Source: Roseomonas sp. (GTDB lineage Bacteria; Pseudomonadota; Alphaproteobacteria; Acetobacterales; Acetobacteraceae). Taken from it: a stretch of 64,000 bases of DNA. The stretch is taken from NCBI GenBank assembly GCA_031180725.1, contig JAPSLO010000009.1, forward strand, positions 1 to 64,000, read 5' to 3'. The number at the start of each line of letters is the position of its first letter. The first letter of the stretch is position 1. A program made the position numbers and the translations under genes. Shown piece after piece: positions 60,006 to 64,000 of this stretch. Below the pieces are notes generated by a model. The model worked only from the letters and a program-made list of their open reading frames with translations. It did no database searches and was not told the DNA's origin.

Positions 60006-60235
60006 TCATGCCTGCATCCTCACCGCGCCGGCGCCCGCGGTCCAGAGGGGCCATTCGGCGGCCGGCCGGTCCGGATCCAGCTCGGCAATCTTGGCTTTGT
60101 GGCGCCGGTATTCAGCCCAGAGGCGCGGCAGGTCCGCCTCGAACAGCCCGCGGATGTTTCCGCTGGCCAGCCGCGGCACGGCATGGACCGTCGCGTTGAT
60201 CGAGGTACCGCCGGCCGTGAGCGGGAGACGATGTT
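60006..60235 (-). pseudogene. 3' remnant of an unidentified gene
   Basis: A minus-strand frame of about 75 codons ends at 60006 with protein-like sequence: GGTSINATVHAVPRLASGN, then IRGLFEADLPRLWAEYRRHK and LDPDRPAAEWPLWTAG. It lacks a start and a believable N-terminus; upstream of about 60235 the frame turns into low-quality Ala/Gly/Arg sequence. I do not recognise the family. It lies just before livK on the same strand, so it may once have headed the operon. The opposite-strand DctM pseudogene begins close to the break. Confidence 0.5.
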
Positions 60236-60302
60236 CCTGCTCATCCCCCGTCGCTGGGGCTGTGCCGGCGCCGCGCTGGGCTGCGCGCTCTGGACGGCCG
60301 AG

Positions 60303-60922
60303 ATGCAGGTCGGCCTCAGCATGTTCAGCGGCGCGCTGCTGCTATTCGGGCTGCGGCATGCCGGTGGGCATTGCCATGCTGCTGCTGGGTGGCGTCGGTT
60401 ATGCGGGCATCGCCGGCTGGAAGAGGCTCGTCACCTCGCTGAACACGCTGACCTTCAGCCGCTTCTCCTCCTACAAGCTTTCCGTCGTCCCGCTGTTCCT
60501 GCTGATGGGCGATTTCGCCACCGAGAGCGGCATCAGCCGCGCGCTGTTCCGCTGCGCGCGGGCCTGGCTGGGCCATTGGAGAGGCGGGCTGGCGGTGGCG
60601 ACCATTGGTGGCTGCGCGGCCTTCGCCTTCTGCCGCTCCTCCCTGGCCAGCGCCCCACGATGAGCCGGGCGGCGGGCCGGAGATGCGCCGGCATGGCCAT
60701 TCTCCGGCGCTGGCCATCGTCGCGCTAGCCAGCGGCGGCAGGCTGGGCATCCTCATCCCGCCCAGCCTCATACTGGTGATCTACGCCATCTACCTGGTGA
60801 TCTACGCCATCTACACGGAACAGAGCTTCGGCCAGGTGTTCGTGGCGGCCATCGTACCGGGCCTGCTGGCGGTGGCTGGCGACGTGCTGGTGGTGAACCT
60901 CAACGCCCGCCTCGCGCCGTAG
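60303..60922 (+). pseudogene. Truncated, frameshifted TRAP transporter large permease (DctM)
   Basis: Three frame segments rebuild the first half of a TRAP DctM permease. Segment 1 is VGLSMFSGALLLFGL; after a frameshift near 60355 comes MPVGIAMLLLGGVGYAGIAG and VVPLFLLMGDFATESGISRA; after a second near 60655 come MRRHGHSPALAIVALASGG and ILIPPSLILVIYAI. It stops at a TAG after about 200 codons, whereas DctM has about 430, so the C-terminal half is gone. A perfect 21-base tandem duplication (60773-60814) adds seven residues in frame. No dctP or dctQ gene is beside it. Confidence 0.8.
60773..60814 (+). repeat. Perfect 21-bp tandem duplication in the DctM pseudogene
   Basis: Two adjacent identical 21-mers, each starting CTGGTGATCTACGCC and ending ATCTAC, repeat the codons for LVIYAIY in frame. 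Slipped-strand or short duplication in a gene no longer under selection explains it best. Confidence 0.85.
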
Positions 60923-61026
60923 GCCGCCCTGGCCGGCCGAACGCCCGGGCTACCGGGAAAGCCTGCCAGCCTCTGGCTGCCGGGACACTGGTAAGCGTCT
61001 GGCGGGGTTCTCGCGGCCCGTTCCGA

Positions 61027-61042
61027 TCACTTATGGTAGTGA
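61027..61042 (+). promoter_or_regulatory. Inverted repeat upstream of oxyR
   Basis: TCACT and AGTGA are perfect inverted copies separated by six bases, 18 bases before the oxyR start. Position and symmetry suit a LysR-type autoregulatory site or a core promoter overlap. It does not match the E. coli OxyR four-part consensus closely. Confidence 0.4.
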
Positions 61043-61060
61043 GGAACGCGAGGACGGCGC

Positions 61061-61996
61061 ATGAATCTTCAGGCCTTTTCGCTCCGGGACTTGGAATATC
61101 TGGTTGCGGTCGGGGAACATCTCAGCTTCGGAAGGGCCGCCCAGGCCTGCGCCGTCAGCCAGCCCACCCTGTCCGCCCAGGTCCGGAAGGTGGAGGAAGC
61201 CATCGGCGTGGAGGTCTTCGAGCGCGGCCCCCGGGGCGCGATCGTCACCCAGCGCGGGGTGGATGTCCTGGCCCAGGCCCGCATCGTGCTATCCGAGGCG
61301 CGGCGGCTGTTCGAGGTGGCGGCCGCCGGTGCCGAGCCCCTCGCCGGCACCTTCCGCCTCGGCGTCATCTCCACCCTCGGCCCCTATCTGGTGCCCTTCC
61401 TGCTGAAGCCGCTTCGCGCCCGGTTCCCGCAGCTTCGCCTGCTGATCAGCGAGGGCCTGACCCGCCCCCTGGTGCGCCAGCTGGAGGAAGGCGAGATCGA
61501 CGCGCTGATGGCCGCCATGCCGCTGGGCGGGGGAGAGCTGGTGGCGCTGCGCCTGTTCCGTGAGGAATTCGCCCTGACGGTCCCGCGCGACCACCCCCTG
61601 GCCAGCGCCGAGCGCGTGACCCTGGCCGATATCCGCCCGCAGGACCTGATCCTGCTGAGCGAGGGGCACTGCATGCGCGACCAGACCATCGCCTTCTGCC
61701 CCGAGCGCCTGCGCGAGGACCGGCCCGAGCTGCAGGCCGCCAGCCTGGAGACGATGCGGCAGATGATCGCCGCCGGCGTCGGCGTCTCCCTCATGCCGCA
61801 GCTCGCCGTGCAGAACGGCACGCTGCTGGACGATCTGGTGGCCTATCGCCGGGTGGGGGACGGGGAGCTGCACCGCGAGATCGCCCTGTTCCACCGCCCC
61901 GGCTTCGCCCGCATCCGCGATGCTCGCCTGCTGCGCGGCGCGGTGCGGGACATCCTGGCCGGTGCCAGCGGAGTGAAGGTGCATCAGGGGCCCTGA
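61061..61996 (+). CDS. oxyR: Hydrogen-peroxide-sensing LysR regulator OxyR
   Basis: This 311-residue LysR-type regulator has an N-terminal winged helix (RDLEYLVAVGEHLSFGRAAQ, SQPTLSAQVRKVE) and a LysR substrate domain. The redox motif GHCMRDQTIAFC contains two Cys nine residues apart, like C199 and C208 of E. coli OxyR, with the surrounding SLETMRQMIAAGVGVSLMPQ also conserved. Peroxide should join these cysteines and switch on its regulon. AGGA lies six bases before the ATG. No catalase or peroxiredoxin gene adjoins; targets lie elsewhere. Confidence 0.93.
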   Translation: MNLQAFSLRDLEYLVAVGEHLSFGRAAQACAVSQPTLSAQVRKVEEAIGVEVFERGPRGAIVTQRGVDVLAQARIVLSEARRLFEVAAAGAEPLAGTFRLGVISTLGPYLVPFLLKPLRARFPQLRLLISEGLTRPLVRQLEEGEIDALMAAMPLGGGELVALRLFREEFALTVPRDHPLASAERVTLADIRPQDLILLSEGHCMRDQTIAFCPERLREDRPELQAASLETMRQMIAAGVGVSLMPQLAVQNGTLLDDLVAYRRVGDGELHREIALFHRPGFARIRDARLLRGAVRDILAGASGVKVHQGP

Positions 61997-62034
61997 CATC
62001 TTTACGCGCCCCGTCAGCGGCGCGACACAGGACC

Positions 62035-62982
62035 ATGCGTGAAGAACTCCGGGTGCCCACGCACCTCACGCCGGACAAGGCGGATTTTTCCAAGGCGATG
62101 GCCTGGATCGAAGGGGAATTCGTGCCGCTGGACCAGGCGCGGATCCCGGTGCGCGACCTCGGCCTGATGTATGCGGACATGACCTATGACGTGGTCCATA
62201 CCTGGCGGGGCGGCTTCTTCCGGCTGGAGGACCATCTGGACCGCTTCTTCGCCTCCTGCGCCGGGCTGCGGCTGAACCCGCCCCTGGACCGGCCGGCCCT
62301 GGCGCGGATGCTGGCGGAGCTGGTGCTGCGCAGCGGCCTGCCCGACACGCTGGTCTATTTCGCCTGCACCCGCGGCACCGCGGTGCCCGGCACCCGGGAT
62401 CTGGCGCGGCACCTGCATCACCGGCTCTTCGCCACCGTCACGCCCCTGATCCTGCGCGGCCAGCCGGAGGAGATGCGCCGCGGCCTGCATGCCGCGCTGA
62501 TCCGCGGCGTACCCCGCATCGCGGCGGCCAGCGTGAACCCGGAATGGAAGAACACCCATTGGGGCGACTTCCACCGCGCCGGCTGGGCCGCCAAGGAAGC
62601 CGGCCACGATGTCGCGGTGCTGCTCGGCCCCGATGGCGCGGTGGCCGAGGCGCCGGGCTTCAACATCGTGGCCCTGGTGGATGGCGAACTTCTCTCCCCG
62701 GAAGGCAACGTCCTGCGTGGCGTCTCCTGCCGCACCATGCTGGAGATCGCCGCCGATCTCGGCATTCCCGCCCGCTACGGCGCCCTGATGCCGGAAGACC
62801 TGGCGCGGGCCAGCGAGATCTTCCTCACCGCCACATCCTGCGGGCTGTTCCCGGTCACGCGGCTGGATGGCGCGCCGGTGGGCGATGGCCAACCGGGCCC
62901 GGTGACCACCCGCTTGCTCAACACCTACTACGACCGGAAGAATGCCGGCTGGAAGATCACCCCGGCGGAGTCCATCCGATGA
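62035..62982 (+). CDS. Class IV aminotransferase (branched-chain/D-amino acid type)
   Basis: This 315-residue fold-type IV PLP enzyme is related to BCAT, D-amino acid aminotransferase and aminodeoxychorismate lyase. It opens MAWIEGEFVPLDQARIPVRDLGLMYADM, with FFRLEDHLDRFFASCAGL, a Lys in NPEWKNTHWGDF as the likely PLP anchor, and VAEAPGFNIVALVDGELLSPEGNVLRGVS with the cofactor-phosphate loop. (Segments are family regions, each under twenty residues where exact.) It starts 38 bases after oxyR. No leucine or pabC operon partners are present, so the substrate is unassigned. Confidence 0.85.
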   Translation: MREELRVPTHLTPDKADFSKAMAWIEGEFVPLDQARIPVRDLGLMYADMTYDVVHTWRGGFFRLEDHLDRFFASCAGLRLNPPLDRPALARMLAELVLRSGLPDTLVYFACTRGTAVPGTRDLARHLHHRLFATVTPLILRGQPEEMRRGLHAALIRGVPRIAAASVNPEWKNTHWGDFHRAGWAAKEAGHDVAVLLGPDGAVAEAPGFNIVALVDGELLSPEGNVLRGVSCRTMLEIAADLGIPARYGALMPEDLARASEIFLTATSCGLFPVTRLDGAPVGDGQPGPVTTRLLNTYYDRKNAGWKITPAESIR

Positions 62983-63032
62983 CCGCGGGGCGGCGCCAGC
63001 GCCATCGGATGCACCAGCGGAGGAGCACTGGC

Positions 63033-64000
63033 ATGAAGCGGATCCTTGCTGCCCTGGCCGGCTTGCTGCTGGCCGCAACGCCCGCCCTGGCGCAGCGGGA
63101 GCTGACCATCGTCGCCGGCGGTGGCACGCTGCAGGATCACATGCGGCGCACGCTGTTCGAGAGCTTCACCCGGGCCACCGGCATTCCCGTGCGCGACACC
63201 GCCTATGACTACAATGTCGGCCCGATCCGCGCGATGGTGCAGGCGCGGAACGTCACCTGGGACGTGGTGCTGGTGGAGGCGCCGGACCTGATCCGCGGCT
63301 GCGAGGACGGCGTCTTCGAACGCATCGACTGGTCGGTGGTGGACCGCTCGAAGTTCCTGCCGGGCGGCGCCATCACCTGCGGGGCAGGGGCCATCGGCTG
63401 GGGTATCGCGGTCTTCCGGGACCTGAACCGCAACCCCACCGGCCCGTCCGACTGGCAGGAATTCTGGGACGTCCAGCGCTTCCCCGGCCGCCGCACGCTG
63501 CGACGCGGCGCGCGCATGACGCTGGAGATCGCGCTGATGGGCGATGGCGTGCCGGCGGCCGAGGTCTACAAGGTGCTGGCCACCCAGGCCGGCCAGCAGC
63601 GCGCCTTCGCCGCGCTGGACCGCATCCGCCCGCACCTGCATTTCTGGACCGGCGGGCAGCAGCCGATCGAGCTGGTGAATTCCGGCGAGGTCGCTTTCGC
63701 CGCCGGCTTCGTCGGGCGCACGGCGAATGCCATCCGCAGCGGCGCGCGGCTCGACCTGAACTGGGACACGCTGCTCTACAGCTACGACTACTGGGCCGTG
63801 GTGCGTGGCTCGCCCAATACCGCCAATGCGATGCGCCTGGTGGACCACATCACCAACCCGGAGCCGCTGCGTGCCCTCGCCGCCGCCTGGCCGATCAATC
63901 CGGTCACCGCTGCCGTGGCCAACGACGCCGCCATCCGCGCCGCCAATCCCCTGATGATGAGCAACCACCAGGATCGCGGCCTGCAGATCGATACCGAGTT
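63033..64000 (+). CDS. Solute-binding protein (PotD-like), 3' end beyond the window
   Basis: The frame is open from the ATG to the end of the window (322 codons, no stop), so the gene is partial. A signal peptide (KRILAALAGLLLAATPALAQ) precedes a mature start RELTIVAGGGTLQDHMRRTL, as in the spermidine/putrescine or iron-binding proteins of cluster D. DYNVGPIRAMVQARNVTWDVV and FWTGGQQPIELVNSGEVAF are typical ligand-side segments. GCGGAGGAG lies nine bases before the start. It follows the aminotransferase by 50 bases; transporter partners are expected beyond the edge. Confidence 0.88.
   Translation, partial: MKRILAALAGLLLAATPALAQRELTIVAGGGTLQDHMRRTLFESFTRATGIPVRDTAYDYNVGPIRAMVQARNVTWDVVLVEAPDLIRGCEDGVFERIDWSVVDRSKFLPGGAITCGAGAIGWGIAVFRDLNRNPTGPSDWQEFWDVQRFPGRRTLRRGARMTLEIALMGDGVPAAEVYKVLATQAGQQRAFAALDRIRPHLHFWTGGQQPIELVNSGEVAFAAGFVGRTANAIRSGARLDLNWDTLLYSYDYWAVVRGSPNTANAMRLVDHITNPEPLRALAAAWPINPVTAAVANDAAIRAANPLMMSNHQDRGLQIDTE

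Noticed and set aside
1-64000. CRISPR arrays, rRNA genes, intact insertion sequences, prophage
   Set aside because: No regularly spaced repeats, rRNA-like stretches, transposase genes with terminal inverted repeats, or phage structural genes were found by eye on either strand.

Overview
The window is very GC-rich, densely coded DNA from an alphaproteobacterial chromosome. The best fit is an Acetobacteraceae (Roseomonas-like) member of the Rhodospirillales. This rests on base composition, on housekeeping gene types and order (an slt gene divergent from dapA-smpB, and pstSCAB-phoU-phoB), on the many ATGA-type stop/start overlaps, and on the abundance of periplasmic-binding-protein transporters. 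I see no rRNA, tRNA, CRISPR array, intact insertion sequence or prophage. The genus is an inference.

Left part (1-22 kb): small hypotheticals (DUF1491), a frameshifted VOC-family gene, a minus-strand run holding a MotA/TolQ-like and MotB/OmpA-like envelope motor pair followed by upp and an ICL/PEPM-family lyase, then a GST, a PLP threonine-aldolase-like enzyme, an M20 dipeptidase, pncC, pgpA, an alpha/beta hydrolase and a soluble lytic transglycosylase. dapA-smpB follow. A six-gene minus-strand operon (15-21 kb) couples a complete polyamine/iron-type ABC transporter to a metal-dependent amidohydrolase and a CobW-family metal-insertion GTPase.

Middle part (22-41 kb): an EF-G paralogue with a degenerate GTPase domain, a STAS/anti-sigma kinase pair, then the phosphate regulon (pstS-pstC-pstA-pstB-phoU-phoB, with a candidate Pho box and no phoR in sight), converging on a SulP transporter across a perfect 13-bp hairpin. 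Then come a hypothetical, an OmpA-like lipoprotein, a ferric-reductase-like membrane flavoprotein, recQ, and a three-gene signalling module: a soluble histidine kinase, a double-domain KaiC-like ATPase and a single-domain response regulator, without kaiA or kaiB.

Right part (41-64 kb): everything from 59981 down to 40869 is on the minus strand. Its core is an eleven-gene catabolic operon (59981 to 45146) in which almost every junction is a short overlap. It encodes a Liv-type ABC importer with a fused LivH-LivM permease, hydantoinase/oxoprolinase A and B, a molybdenum hydroxylase (FAD subunit plus a fused Fe-S/Moco subunit), a 6-hydroxynicotinate-reductase-like Fe-S protein, a UPF0280 protein and an AA_synth (PF06684) protein. 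Together they look like an import, hydroxylation, reduction and ring-opening route for an N-heterocycle whose identity the sequence does not reveal; this is the most interesting system in the window. Upstream of it is a decay zone with a truncated TRAP DctM pseudogene (two frameshifts and a 21-bp tandem duplication) and the 3' remnant of an unidentified gene. oxyR with both redox cysteines, a class IV aminotransferase and a solute-binding protein running off the edge complete the window.
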